Below, piece after piece: positions 1 to 9,104 of a stretch of 64,000 bases of DNA; position 1 is the first letter of the stretch; the number at the start of each line of letters is the position of its first letter. Origin of the DNA: Paraglaciecola chathamensis S18K6 (lineage in GTDB: Bacteria; Pseudomonadota; Gammaproteobacteria; Enterobacterales; Alteromonadaceae); the NCBI GenBank assembly GCA_000314955.1, contig BAEM01000042.1, positions 1 through 64,000 on the forward strand, in the 5' to 3' direction. Both the position numbers and the translations under genes were made by a program. The notes under the pieces were generated by a model. It worked only from the letters and a program-made list of their open reading frames with translations. It was not told where the DNA came from and made no database searches.

Positions 1-196
1 CTTAAGTTTTATCCCCCTTTATAAAAATACAAAATATCTAAACCGTACAGTTGCATCTGCGATAAGCATCGCCGCTATCACAAAAGCATAGGCGACGTGG
101 TTCAAGCCCAGTAGCGACCACCACTTCTTAAGTTTTATCCCCCTTTATAAAAATACAAAATATCCAAACTGCACAATTGCATCTGCGATAAGCATC
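1..196. repeat. Two-copy direct repeat, 70 bp unit, 126 bp period
   Basis: Positions 1-70 and 127-196 are the same 70 bp sequence with only four differences (at offsets 39, 44, 46 and 50). A 56 bp unrelated stretch separates them. The first copy begins at the window edge, so the array may continue to the left. On the minus strand each copy reads as the end of a short hydrophobic frame finishing in YFVFL and stop, followed by an AAAGGGGG that resembles a ribosome binding site. The rest of the gap up to the first gene at 382 shows nothing clear. Confidence 0.75.
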
Positions 197-381
197 ATGG
201 AGCTTAGGGTTTCTTTGTCTGTACAATTTACTTCAGCTTTTCATTCCCCTACTTTTTAACGATAAATTAGTAATGCGTACGTGGTTCGTTTGATTTAATT
301 TATTCATTGTTGCTTATTTGTACTTATAATTATTCGCAAAAGTACGATAACCTTTAATAATCAACCTTTTGAAGTATCTAT

Positions 382-1998
382 ATGAATCCGCTGATTGCTA
401 AAGAAACTAAAGTACTGATCGTTGATGATCAGGTTCTCGCTAAAGGGTATATGAAGTACTCATTAGAGGAGCTTGGTTTTAGCGATATCACTTATGTGGA
501 TAAGGTGCATCTTGCCCTGAATAAAATCCGTCACCAGCGCTATGATCTTATTGTTTGCTCATACAATTTAAAGCATGAGCAAGATGGTTATTACTTTTAT
601 GATGAAATAAATCGAAATGGTGAATTACCCTTAAGTACTGCATTCGTGTTTATCAGTGCAGACACCACAGCGGATCTAGTGCAAAGTATTGTTGAATTAC
701 AGCCTGATGATTTCCTCGCAAAACCCTTTACGGTAAAGGAGTTAGACCGACGTTTATCTCGTATTCTTGGCCGAAAACGGGCGCTGCAAAGTGTTTACTG
801 GTGTATTGAAAAAAAGCACTACCCTAAAGCACTATCCGAAGTTGAATTATTTTTAAGTGAGCCTAAGAACTCCGAATTTTTCCCTTTGGCGTTAAAAATA
901 AAGGGCGAAGTTTTACAGTTGTGCGGCCACTACACACAGGCCAGAGTTTTTTATAAAGCTATCCTCAATGTACAAACATTCACTTGGGCGCAGTTAGGTT
1001 TAGTGAAAACCTACCTGCACTTGAACGAAGACGAAGCCGCCGAAAAACTCGTGTTACGTCTAGCCTTCAAACCAGAATCACAATTAGCCGCCTATGACTT
1101 ACTCATGTCACTGCAAATTAAACAAGGTGACTTTGACACGGCCCTTGAATGCGTTTTGATGGCATCCGAAATATCTCCAAGGAATATTAGAAGACATAAA
1201 ACAGTCGTAGATTTATCTCGGATCACCCATGATTACCATACTCAATTTGAAGCAGCCAAAAAAGTCGTTAAATTTGCCAAAAACTCCATTCACGACATGC
1301 CTGAGCATTATCTAAATGTTGCGCGAGCTGGTATCGATTACGCTATGACCGCTGATGAAGAACAAACCAATGCCTTAATAAAGCAAGCTAACGAGTATAT
1401 TCGTCAGTTTCGCCAGGCGTTTCCAAAGGCGGATATGCAAGATCAGGTGAATGTCATTAACGCTAGGCTCATGTATTTGTCCGATGAGAAAGACAACGCA
1501 AAAGCGTTGCTCGAACAATTAGGTAACGATAATTGGGAAAGTGAATCAATCGAAGCCCTATTAGATAAAGCCAAAGCGTTCCATGAAATAGGCATACACG
1601 AACGTAGCCAAGAAATACTAAGTGAAATAATGCGCCGCTGCGAAGAAAATGAGCAAGGTAATGAAATATTTCTGCATTATGTGGAACAGGAGCAAAAGGA
1701 AAAACGCCAAATCAAACAAAGCTCTAAGGAATTAAACAATGCAGCTGTGCAGCACTTTCAACAAGGTGATGTTGATAATGCGCTGCATACATTCACAGAT
1801 GCGTTCACCCTTATGCCTAAAACGCCTTCTATTGCCCTGAATCTGCTACAAGTAATTACTATTAAAAGGCTGCATACTGATGATGCCTACCAAAATACAA
1901 TTCAACGTTGCGTTAAAACGGTCGAAAACGGCCCGCTAAACGATGAACAAGAAAATCGTTATGTCAAAATTCGCGAACTATTAGACGACATTGCATAA
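382..1998 (+). CDS. Response-regulator-like protein with TPR repeats and a degenerate receiver
   Basis: A 538-residue cytoplasmic protein. Residues about 8-130 form a CheY-like receiver: the acidic pair D15-D16, S92 and K114-P115 are present. The position that should carry the phospho-accepting Asp is S60 (context LIVCSYNL; codon tca), so it probably cannot be phosphorylated in the normal way. Residues about 135-538 are helical and TPR-like, suggesting a protein-binding scaffold. There is no DNA-binding or catalytic output domain. The gene stands alone and ends 11 bp before kynU, which points the other way. Related receiver-TPR proteins are common in Alteromonadales and Vibrio, but their function is poorly known. 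Partner and role are unknown. Confidence 0.8.
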   Translation: MNPLIAKETKVLIVDDQVLAKGYMKYSLEELGFSDITYVDKVHLALNKIRHQRYDLIVCSYNLKHEQDGYYFYDEINRNGELPLSTAFVFISADTTADLVQSIVELQPDDFLAKPFTVKELDRRLSRILGRKRALQSVYWCIEKKHYPKALSEVELFLSEPKNSEFFPLALKIKGEVLQLCGHYTQARVFYKAILNVQTFTWAQLGLVKTYLHLNEDEAAEKLVLRLAFKPESQLAAYDLLMSLQIKQGDFDTALECVLMASEISPRNIRRHKTVVDLSRITHDYHTQFEAAKKVVKFAKNSIHDMPEHYLNVARAGIDYAMTADEEQTNALIKQANEYIRQFRQAFPKADMQDQVNVINARLMYLSDEKDNAKALLEQLGNDNWESESIEALLDKAKAFHEIGIHERSQEILSEIMRRCEENEQGNEIFLHYVEQEQKEKRQIKQSSKELNNAAVQHFQQGDVDNALHTFTDAFTLMPKTPSIALNLLQVITIKRLHTDDAYQNTIQRCVKTVENGPLNDEQENRYVKIRELLDDIA

Positions 1999-2009
1999 TC
2001 GCTTTCGCC

Positions 2010-3254
2010 CTAAGTCACTTTATTCTGCACATTGAACTGGGCTTGCAGATAAATCTTATGTTCCATAATGTGTGTAAGTGTCTGAACACAATCTCGTATA
2101 TCTTGATAGCGTAAATACAAAGGGGTAAGCCCAAAGCGCAGAATATTTGGCGCGCGAAAATCAGCTATAACGCCTTTATCAATTAACGCTTGGCAAATGC
2201 CATGCGCATGCTCATGGGAAAACGCCAATTGACTCCCTCTATCTTGAGGGGCTTTTGGTGATTCCAGTTTCAAATCAGTTAATTCCCCCTCTTCTTCGAC
2301 CAACGCAATAAACAGCTCACCTAACGCTTCAGATTTTTCCCGCACTTGTTGCATATCTATGTCGTCAAATACGGACAAAGCCGCATCAAGCACACTCATC
2401 GAAACCACACTAGGGGTACCACATAAATACTGCGTTATACTTTGGGACTGAGCATAACTTTGCGAAAATGCAAATGGCTGTTTGTGCCCCATCCACCCTT
2501 TCAGCGGTTGTGATACTCGCGCCTGAAGGTGTGTTGCGACATACACAAACGCCGGAGCGCCAGGGCCACCATTAAGGTACTTATAACCACAACCTACCGC
2601 AAAATCCACCTCACATTCATCTAGCCTTACCGGTAATGCGCCCGCACTATGAGCAAGATCCCAAATGACCAAAATACCTTGTTCATGAGCCTGCCGTGTT
2701 ATGCGTTGCATGTCTAACAAGCGACCTGAACGAAAATCAACTTGAGTCAACATTAACACCGCCACTTCAGAGGTAAAGGCCTCTTCAAGCTCATCTTCAC
2801 AGACCAAGTTAAGGCGACACGCATCCTCACCCAACAACGAAGCCACACCTTCAACCATATACAGATCTGTTGGAAAATTGCCCGCTAAAGACAATACCAC
2901 CGAGCGAGACGTCTGTAGTGATAACGCACTGTTCAATACTTTAAATAAATTAATCGATGTAGAATCACAGCAAATCACCTGCCCTGGGCCAGCACCAATC
3001 AAAGGAGCAATCTTCTCACCAACTGTGGTTGGCAGATCAATCCAGCCGTGTTTATTCCAACTGGTAATAAGATCACTTGCCCATTGGTGCTCTAACACCT
3101 CTTTTGCCCGCTCTGCCGCCGAAAATGGCATTGGTCCTAAAGAGTTTCCATCAAGGTAAACACCTTTTTCAGGAAGCTTAAACAACTGACGTTTATCAGC
3201 CAGTGGATCAATCAAATCCCACTGCGCAATTTGCTCTTCACTTACCCTGCTCAT
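2010..3254 (-). CDS. kynU: Kynureninase
   Basis: Cytoplasmic PLP enzyme that cleaves L-kynurenine to anthranilate and alanine, in tryptophan catabolism. At 414 residues it has the usual family length. The PLP-binding lysine is K225 in the motif GCGYKYLNGGPG, and the conserved WDLAHSAGA lies at about 198-206. Its start codon overlaps the stop of the upstream hydrolase gene as TAATG, so the two are probably translated together. No tryptophan dioxygenase gene (kynA) is in the window. The annotation rests on strong motif identity over the whole length. Confidence 0.93.
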   Translation of the reverse strand: MSRVSEEQIAQWDLIDPLADKRQLFKLPEKGVYLDGNSLGPMPFSAAERAKEVLEHQWASDLITSWNKHGWIDLPTTVGEKIAPLIGAGPGQVICCDSTSINLFKVLNSALSLQTSRSVVLSLAGNFPTDLYMVEGVASLLGEDACRLNLVCEDELEEAFTSEVAVLMLTQVDFRSGRLLDMQRITRQAHEQGILVIWDLAHSAGALPVRLDECEVDFAVGCGYKYLNGGPGAPAFVYVATHLQARVSQPLKGWMGHKQPFAFSQSYAQSQSITQYLCGTPSVVSMSVLDAALSVFDDIDMQQVREKSEALGELFIALVEEEGELTDLKLESPKAPQDRGSQLAFSHEHAHGICQALIDKGVIADFRAPNILRFGLTPLYLRYQDIRDCVQTLTHIMEHKIYLQAQFNVQNKVT

Positions 3255-4183
3255 TACTCTTCAACCTGTTGTTTTAATGCCGACAAAAAAGCTTGATACG
3301 CATTCGTTTCAGGATGGATCCAATCAAAGTGCCCTGCCTTCTCGACAATCAAATACTCAAGTCCACTTTTTTGCGCTTCGCTGACTTCCACTATTTCGTC
3401 GGCTGTGCCTTGCAGCAACAAGGTTTCAGCAGGCAGAGTATAATTTGTGGGAGTAGCAAGCTTATAAGCCTTCATTTTCTGTTCTGCGCTACCTGCAAAA
3501 AATGTAGATGTCGCCGCTTGGCAGCTATTTTGTCCTTGTGAATAACCAACCACATCCACTATAGCCGCCAATCCAATTACGCCTTTTAACCTTGCTCCAC
3601 CTTTAAAAACATGCCGCTGCTCAGCACTTGCTAGTAATGCGAGATGACCACCAGCTGAGTGCCCCACTAGCACCACATTGTTTAAATCAATTGGATACTC
3701 TTTAAAGGTTTGGGCGAAGCTCACTCCTTTTAATACATCATTTAAACTGCCGGGCCAGCCACCCCCTGCATCGCCGGTGCGCCGGTACTCTATCGACCAG
3801 ACCGCGTAGCCCTCTTTTGCTAACGCCTGACTTAAGCCCACACTGTGACCAACCCCATACGCGTTCAACCAACAACCACCATGAACAAAAATAACCAATG
3901 GGGCTTTTTCTACATCCTCTGCACCTTTCACGTTTGCCGGTAAATATAGATGGCCGTACTGTAACGAATTTTCACCATAGGCGATTTTCTCGCTAGTATC
4001 TGCTTTTGAGCTCAGCTCCATAACTTGCGAAAAGGTGACCTGATTCAATGCCCCATTAGATGAATCGGCTTGCGCAGGCAAATGCTCGTTTCGTTTTTGC
4101 TCGCTATCACGGTTTGGCGCATTAGTACTACAAGCCACTAGTGACATGATAAAAAGTAGAAAAACACCATAGTAAAACGTCAT
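3254..4183 (-). CDS. Lipoprotein alpha/beta hydrolase, candidate kynurenine formamidase
   Basis: A 309-residue serine hydrolase. The N-terminus is a lipoprotein signal with lipobox LVAC and cysteine 18. The oxyanion motif HGGCW is at 101-105, the nucleophile S176 sits in GHSAGG, and D262 and H285 complete a plausible triad. HGG-x-W followed by GHSAG is the pattern of the alpha/beta-hydrolase class of arylformamidases, and the gene is translationally coupled to kynU. Hydrolysis of N-formylkynurenine is therefore a reasonable inference. The odd point is location: a lipoprotein would sit outside the cytoplasm, where kynureninase works. It could equally be a generic carboxylesterase. Confidence 0.7.
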   Translation of the reverse strand: MTFYYGVFLLFIMSLVACSTNAPNRDSEQKRNEHLPAQADSSNGALNQVTFSQVMELSSKADTSEKIAYGENSLQYGHLYLPANVKGAEDVEKAPLVIFVHGGCWLNAYGVGHSVGLSQALAKEGYAVWSIEYRRTGDAGGGWPGSLNDVLKGVSFAQTFKEYPIDLNNVVLVGHSAGGHLALLASAEQRHVFKGGARLKGVIGLAAIVDVVGYSQGQNSCQAATSTFFAGSAEQKMKAYKLATPTNYTLPAETLLLQGTADEIVEVSEAQKSGLEYLIVEKAGHFDWIHPETNAYQAFLSALKQQVEE

Positions 4184-4317
4184 TTTCTCTCCCTAGATTG
4201 CAAGTTATTCAAAGATATTTAAAGCTGGGAGTAAAACAGAAGCAGAAAGGAAATTGAAGCGCTATAAGGAATAAATCAGAGATACACAACCAAAGGTCGA
4301 TGCGGATCCACAAAGAA

Positions 4318-4337
4318 GGTGGCGCGATAACGCCACC
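4318..4337 (-). terminator. Probable terminator of the thiolase gene
   Basis: A 7 bp GC-rich inverted repeat GGTGGCG / CGCCACC with a 6-nt loop lies 28 bp beyond the thiolase stop. Read on the minus strand it is followed by TTCTTTG, a weak U-rich tail. Confidence 0.6.
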
Positions 4338-4364
4338 TCAAATTACTTCAGTAGAATAAAAGTA

Positions 4365-5549
4365 TTAGCCTAACATTTCGAATGCGATCGCTGTCGCTTC
4401 GCCGCCGCCGATGCAAATCGCAGCAACACCTTTTTTCAAACTACGTTGTTTAAGGGCGTGTAGTAAGGTCACGATAATACGTGCACCTGACGCGCCAATT
4501 GGATGACCAAGGGCACATGCCCCCCCCTTCACGTTCACTTTCGCTGGATCCAAACCAAGTTTGCTCATGCCTAACATAGTCACCATGGCGAAGGCTTCGT
4601 TAATTTCAAATAAATCGACGTCTTCTTTTGACCACCCTGTTTGTGCGAACAGCTTTTCAATTGCACCGACAGGGGCTACGGTAAAGTTCTCAGGCTCGAT
4701 GGCATTAGAGCTATGCCCAACAATGCGCGCCAGTGGTGTATAGCCCTTCTCAGTTGCTTCGGCTTCACTCATCACCAGCAATGCAGCTGCACCGTCTGAG
4801 ATTGAGCTTGAATTTGCCGCAGTCACTGTTCCATCTTTGGTGAACGCAGGACGTAATGAAGGTATTTTTTCAGGGCGAGCATTTCCAGGCCCCTCATCGT
4901 TTTCAATTACAACCTCACCTTTGCGTGAAGATATGGTCACAGGGCTAATTTCGTCTTTAAATAAACCATTAGCTATCGCGTCACTCGCTTTTGTCAAAGA
5001 GCTCAGCGCAAATTCATCCATTTGCTCACGAGTAACACTTTCTTCATCCGCTTTAGACTGTGCAAAACAGCCCATTGCTTTACCGTCGTACGCATTTTCC
5101 AAACCATCGAGCATCATATGATCAAGCATTTGACCGTGTCCCATACGATAACCTTGGCGCGCTTTAGGTAAAATATAAGGGGCATTAGACATACTCTCCA
5201 TACCACCCGCTATGATCGACTTCGCACTGCCTGACTTAATTAAATCATGAGCAAGCATGACCGCTTTCATACCAGAGCCACAGACTTTATTCAGCGTTAT
5301 CGCCCCACTAGCGAGCGGTAAACCTGCTTTGATACTTGCTTGACGAGCAGGTGCTTGGCCTAAACCTGCCGGTAACACACAGCCCATGATGACTTCATCA
5401 ATCACCGGCTTATCTTGACCAGCTTCTTCTAGAGCAGCAGTAATTGCACTTGCCCCAAGTTCACACGCGTTGAGTGTTGACAAACCGCCCATAAACCCGC
5501 CCATCGGTGTACGTTTTGCACTAACAATAACCACTGAATCGTTATTCAT
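4365..5549 (-). CDS. Acetyl-CoA C-acyltransferase (thiolase)
   Basis: A 394-residue type II thiolase. The acyl-accepting cysteine is C90 in LNKVCGSGMKAV. The C-terminal GHPIGASGAR and CIGGGEA motifs supply the catalytic His and the second Cys. The start at MNNDSV is preferred because GGAG lies about 8 nt upstream; the frame stays open further upstream without a good site. It diverges from liuR across a gap holding LiuR-type operators, so its likely job is thiolysis of acetoacetyl-CoA or beta-ketoacyl-CoA from branched-chain amino acid breakdown. Substrate chain length cannot be told from sequence. Confidence 0.88.
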   Translation of the reverse strand: MNNDSVVIVSAKRTPMGGFMGGLSTLNACELGASAITAALEEAGQDKPVIDEVIMGCVLPAGLGQAPARQASIKAGLPLASGAITLNKVCGSGMKAVMLAHDLIKSGSAKSIIAGGMESMSNAPYILPKARQGYRMGHGQMLDHMMLDGLENAYDGKAMGCFAQSKADEESVTREQMDEFALSSLTKASDAIANGLFKDEISPVTISSRKGEVVIENDEGPGNARPEKIPSLRPAFTKDGTVTAANSSSISDGAAALLVMSEAEATEKGYTPLARIVGHSSNAIEPENFTVAPVGAIEKLFAQTGWSKEDVDLFEINEAFAMVTMLGMSKLGLDPAKVNVKGGACALGHPIGASGARIIVTLLHALKQRSLKKGVAAICIGGGEATAIAFEMLG

Positions 5550-5727
5550 TAATCTATCTCCACATTTTTGTGATACACCTGCATCACTACAAACCACTAA
5601 TAATACAACAAATAATATACAAAAAATTAAATTAAAAACAAAATATGTTACTAGTTTTTACATCTTGTTCTCTAAGAAAAATATTTTTCGGCTTTCAATG
5701 TTGACGAATTGTAACTCATACTTTACC

Positions 5728-5761
5728 TTTACGTTAACTTATCCTTTACGTTAACGTAAAG
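5728..5761. promoter_or_regulatory. Putative LiuR operators, one perfect and one degenerate
   Basis: A perfect palindrome TTTACGTTAACGTAAA (5745-5760, extended to 18 bp by flanking C and G) is preceded 17 bp earlier by a partial copy TTTACGTTAACTTATC (5728-5743, 13 of 16 matching). Both lie between the thiolase and liuR start codons. MerR-type LiuR regulators bind palindromes of this kind upstream of liu operons in proteobacteria. Assigning this site to this LiuR is an inference from position and symmetry. Confidence 0.75.
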
Positions 5762-5827
5762 TGAGATAGGAATAAAAATTAATATTTTATTGTTTAACAA
5801 CGTTTCATTTTGTCATAAGGCAGTCTC

Positions 5828-6223
5828 ATGACCGAAAAACTTTACACCATAGGTGAGCTAGCCAAAGAGTTAGATATAACCTCACGCTCCATCCGTTTCT
5901 ATGAAGAATCTGGACTGCTTAATCCGACTCGAAACGGCCAAAATCGTGTTTATAAGAAAAAAGACAAAGTACGCCTGAAACTTGTATTGCGCGGCAAACG
6001 CCTGGGCTTTTCGTTAGCCGAAACAAAGACCCTTTTTGATTTGTATGACAGTCATCAAAACTCTGAGGCGCAACTTGAAACTATGCTGCAAATGACAGAA
6101 CAGAAACGCGCTGTAATGACCCAACAACTAGAAGATATTCAAGCCTTAATGATGGAGCTCGACGAAGTCGAAGCTCGTTGTAAGGACGAACTCACTACTA
6201 TTAAGCGAGGAAAAATCGCATGA
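5828..6223 (+). CDS. liuR: MerR-family regulator of branched-chain amino acid degradation
   Basis: A 131-residue MerR protein. Residues 5-73 are the winged helix-turn-helix with the family pattern [12 protein letters not shown] and [13 protein letters not shown] coiled-coil dimerisation helix follows (about 80-120). It has no C-terminal cysteine cluster, which argues against a metal sensor. It is the first gene of the liu operon and overlaps liuA by ATGA. It probably represses the operon and the divergent thiolase through the palindrome 67 bp upstream, released by an acyl-CoA or related intermediate. The gene name rests on operon context plus family type. Confidence 0.88.
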   Translation: MTEKLYTIGELAKELDITSRSIRFYEESGLLNPTRNGQNRVYKKKDKVRLKLVLRGKRLGFSLAETKTLFDLYDSHQNSEAQLETMLQMTEQKRAVMTQQLEDIQALMMELDEVEARCKDELTTIKRGKIA

Positions 6224-7389
6224 ATGCACCATACCCAACGCTAAACTTCGGCCTAGGCGAAGACATCGATATGTTACGTGATCATGTTTACAACTTCGCC
6301 CAAGGAGAAATCGCTCCTTTGGCAGAAAAATCAGACATCGAAAACGGCTTTCCTAACCAATTGTGGCCTAAGTTAGGCGAAATGGGGCTTCTAGGGGTAA
6401 CCGTTGCAGAACAGTATGGTGGTTCAAATATGGGCTACTTAGCCCACGTCATTGCGATGGAAGAAGTAAGCCGAGCTTCAGCGGGCATAGGCTTAAGTTA
6501 CGGGGCACATTCTAATTTATGTGTGAATCAAATTCATAAAAACGGTTCAGATGCACAAAAAGAAAAATATTTACCTAAACTGGTCAGCGGCGAACACATT
6601 GGTGCCTTAGCCATGAGTGAGCCAAATGCAGGTTCCGATGTGGTGAGTATGAAACTTCGCGCCGACAAAAAGGGCGATCACTACGTCCTAAATGGCAACA
6701 AAATGTGGATCACTAACGGCCCTGACGCAGATGTCTTTGTGATATACGCCAAAACAGATGTCAGCGCTGGCTCAAAAGGCATGAGCGCATTTATTGTTGA
6801 ACGCGGCACGCCAGGTTTCAGTCAAGCCCAAAAACTAGACAAGCTCGGTATGCGTTCATCAAATACCTGTGAATTGGTTTTCGAAGATTGTTCGGTTCCA
6901 GCGCAGAATCTGATCCGCAATGAAGGAGACGGTGCTCGTGTACTTATGAGTGGCCTAGATTACGAACGTCTGGTGTTATCTGGAGGCCCACTTGGCATCA
7001 TGCAAGCGTGTATGGATCTCATTGTACCTTACATTCATGACCGCAAGCAATTTGGCCAATCTATCGGTGAATTCCAATTAATTCAGGGCAAAGTCGCTGA
7101 CATGTACACCCAAATGAACGCAGCTAGAGCTTATGTTTACACCGTTGCTCGCGCTTGTGATCGCGGCGAAACGACCCGCAAAGATGCCGCCGCAGTCATT
7201 CTTTACTCTGCAGAGTTAGCAACGAAGATGGCACTAGATGCAATCCAGTTGCTCGGCGGCAATGGCTATATTAACGAGTTCCCTGCTGGACGTTTGTTGC
7301 GAGACGCCAAACTATATGAAATTGGCGCAGGTACATCAGAGATCCGCCGTATGCTCATAGGCAGAGAGTTATTCAAAGAATCTGCTTAA
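6220..7389 (+). CDS. liuA: Isovaleryl-CoA dehydrogenase
   Basis: A 389-residue FAD acyl-CoA dehydrogenase. It oxidises isovaleryl-CoA to 3-methylcrotonyl-CoA and passes electrons to electron-transfer flavoprotein. The catalytic base is E249 in [15 protein letters not shown], the position characteristic of isovaleryl-CoA dehydrogenases rather than medium-chain enzymes. The FAD/CoA-binding [12 protein letters not shown] is at about 129-140, and the C-terminal [10 protein letters not shown] is present. Its ATG overlaps the liuR stop (ATGA). A 96 bp gap with a hairpin separates it from liuB. Confidence 0.94.
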   Translation: MNAPYPTLNFGLGEDIDMLRDHVYNFAQGEIAPLAEKSDIENGFPNQLWPKLGEMGLLGVTVAEQYGGSNMGYLAHVIAMEEVSRASAGIGLSYGAHSNLCVNQIHKNGSDAQKEKYLPKLVSGEHIGALAMSEPNAGSDVVSMKLRADKKGDHYVLNGNKMWITNGPDADVFVIYAKTDVSAGSKGMSAFIVERGTPGFSQAQKLDKLGMRSSNTCELVFEDCSVPAQNLIRNEGDGARVLMSGLDYERLVLSGGPLGIMQACMDLIVPYIHDRKQFGQSIGEFQLIQGKVADMYTQMNAARAYVYTVARACDRGETTRKDAAAVILYSAELATKMALDAIQLLGGNGYINEFPAGRLLRDAKLYEIGAGTSEIRRMLIGRELFKESA

Positions 7390-7443
7390 TGTGACACTCC
7401 CCACATAAGCCTGATTAGATCATTAATGTCAATTGCCACACTG

Positions 7444-7466
7444 GGCCATCAACGATTTTGATGGCC
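7444..7466 (+). other. Intra-operon stem-loop between liuA and liuB
   Basis: GGCCATCAA at 7444-7452 is the exact complement of TTGATGGCC at 7458-7466, giving a 9 bp stem and a 5-nt loop. No U-run follows, so it is not an obvious terminator. The liuB ribosome binding site GGAG comes about 10 bases later. It may protect or process the operon mRNA. Confidence 0.6.
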
Positions 7467-7485
7467 AATAATTTGGAGCAACATC

Positions 7486-9093
7486 ATGCCCCGTATCCTG
7501 AGTAAAATAAATTCTAAGACCCAAGAGTTTGCCGATAATGCTGCGCATATGCAGGCGCAAATAGACGATCTCAATGAAAAAATCTCCCTGATAAAACAAG
7601 GGGGGGGCGAAAAAGCGAACAAACGCCACACCGACCGCGGTAAATTACTGCCACGGGAACGGATTAACGAACTCCTCGATGCAGGTTCCCCGTTTCTTGA
7701 AATATCACAACTCGCCGCATGGGAAGTGTATGACGACTATGTACCTAGTGCTGGTGTTATTGCAGGTATAGGCCGCGTTTCAGGTATTGAGTGTATGATT
7801 GTTGCAAACGATGCAACCGTAAAAGGCGGCACCTATTACCCGTTAACGGTGAAAAAGCATTTACGCGCTCAAACCATCGCCGAACAAAACAACTTGCCTT
7901 GCATATACTTGGTAGATTCAGGTGGCGCAAACTTACCTCGTCAAGACGACGTGTTTCCTGACCGAGAACATTTTGGTCGAATCTTTTTCAATCAAGCCAA
8001 TATGTCAGCACAGAACATTCCTCAAATCGCGGTGGTCATGGGTAGCTGTACCGCAGGTGGCGCATACGTGCCGGCAATGGCTGATGAATCCATCATAGTG
8101 AAAAACCAGGGCACTATATTTCTCGGCGGTCCCCCTCTTGTAAAAGCGGCAACCGGTGAAGTTGTCAGCGCAGAAGAACTCGGCGGCGGTGACGTGCACT
8201 GCAGAACATCTGGCGTGGTGGATCATTTAGCCAATAATGATCAACATGCTTTGCATATCGCGCGAGACGCGATCACTCGCTTAAATCGAACCAAGCCTTT
8301 ATCACTTGATGTAAAACCCAGTGTCGAACCGCTTTATCCTAAAGAAGATATTTACGGCATCATCCCTAAAGATACCCGCCAACCTTACGATGTTCGCGAA
8401 GTGATTGCCCGTGTGGTTGATGGCTCTGAATTCGACGAGTTTAAGGCCCTGTATGGCAATACTCTTATTTGCGGGTTTGCACGTATCTTCGGCTATCCTG
8501 TGGGCATTGTTGCTAATAATGGGATTTTATTCAGCGAATCCGCGCAAAAAGGAGCGCATTTCGTTGAGCTTTGTGCTCAGCGTAAAATCCCTCTAGTCTT
8601 CTTGCAAAATATCACCGGCTTTATGGTTGGTAAACAATACGAAGCAGGCGGTATCGCCAAACATGGCGCCAAAATGGTAACCGCCGTAGCCTGTGCCAAA
8701 GTGCCAAAATTTACCGTGCTTATTGGCGGTAGCTTCGGAGCAGGCAACTACGGCATGTGTGGACGAGCTTACGACCCTCGATTTATGTTTATGTGGCCAA
8801 ATGCCCGAATTTCGGTGATGGGCGGTGAACAGGCTGCTGGTGTTCTATCTCAAGTTAAACGCGAACAGAAAGAGCGCATAGGAGAGAGCTGGAGCCCAGA
8901 AGAAGAGCAACAGTTTAAGCAACCCATCGTTGAGAAGTACGAACATCAAGGTCATCCCTACTATGCTTCAGCCCGCTTATGGGATGACGGCGTGATTGAT
9001 CCAGCGGATACGCGCATGGTCCTAGGACTCAGTATTTCTGCGAGCTTAAATAAACCCATAGAGGACACCCAATTTGGCGTGTTCAGAATGTAA
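7486..9093 (+). CDS. liuB: Methylcrotonyl-CoA carboxylase, carboxyltransferase (beta) subunit
   Basis: A 535-residue carboxyltransferase that transfers carboxyl from biotin to 3-methylcrotonyl-CoA. The crotonase-fold N- and C-domains are both present, with motifs such as [23 protein letters not shown] and [17 protein letters not shown]. The length matches MCC beta subunits, and the [10 protein letters not shown] region is typical of MCC rather than propionyl-CoA carboxylase. It starts at MPRIL with GGAGC about 7-8 nt upstream. It pairs with LiuD encoded two genes downstream. Confidence 0.94.
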   Translation: MPRILSKINSKTQEFADNAAHMQAQIDDLNEKISLIKQGGGEKANKRHTDRGKLLPRERINELLDAGSPFLEISQLAAWEVYDDYVPSAGVIAGIGRVSGIECMIVANDATVKGGTYYPLTVKKHLRAQTIAEQNNLPCIYLVDSGGANLPRQDDVFPDREHFGRIFFNQANMSAQNIPQIAVVMGSCTAGGAYVPAMADESIIVKNQGTIFLGGPPLVKAATGEVVSAEELGGGDVHCRTSGVVDHLANNDQHALHIARDAITRLNRTKPLSLDVKPSVEPLYPKEDIYGIIPKDTRQPYDVREVIARVVDGSEFDEFKALYGNTLICGFARIFGYPVGIVANNGILFSESAQKGAHFVELCAQRKIPLVFLQNITGFMVGKQYEAGGIAKHGAKMVTAVACAKVPKFTVLIGGSFGAGNYGMCGRAYDPRFMFMWPNARISVMGGEQAAGVLSQVKREQKERIGESWSPEEEQQFKQPIVEKYEHQGHPYYASARLWDDGVIDPADTRMVLGLSISASLNKPIEDTQFGVFRM

Positions 9094-9104
9094 GGGGCAT
9101 GAAT

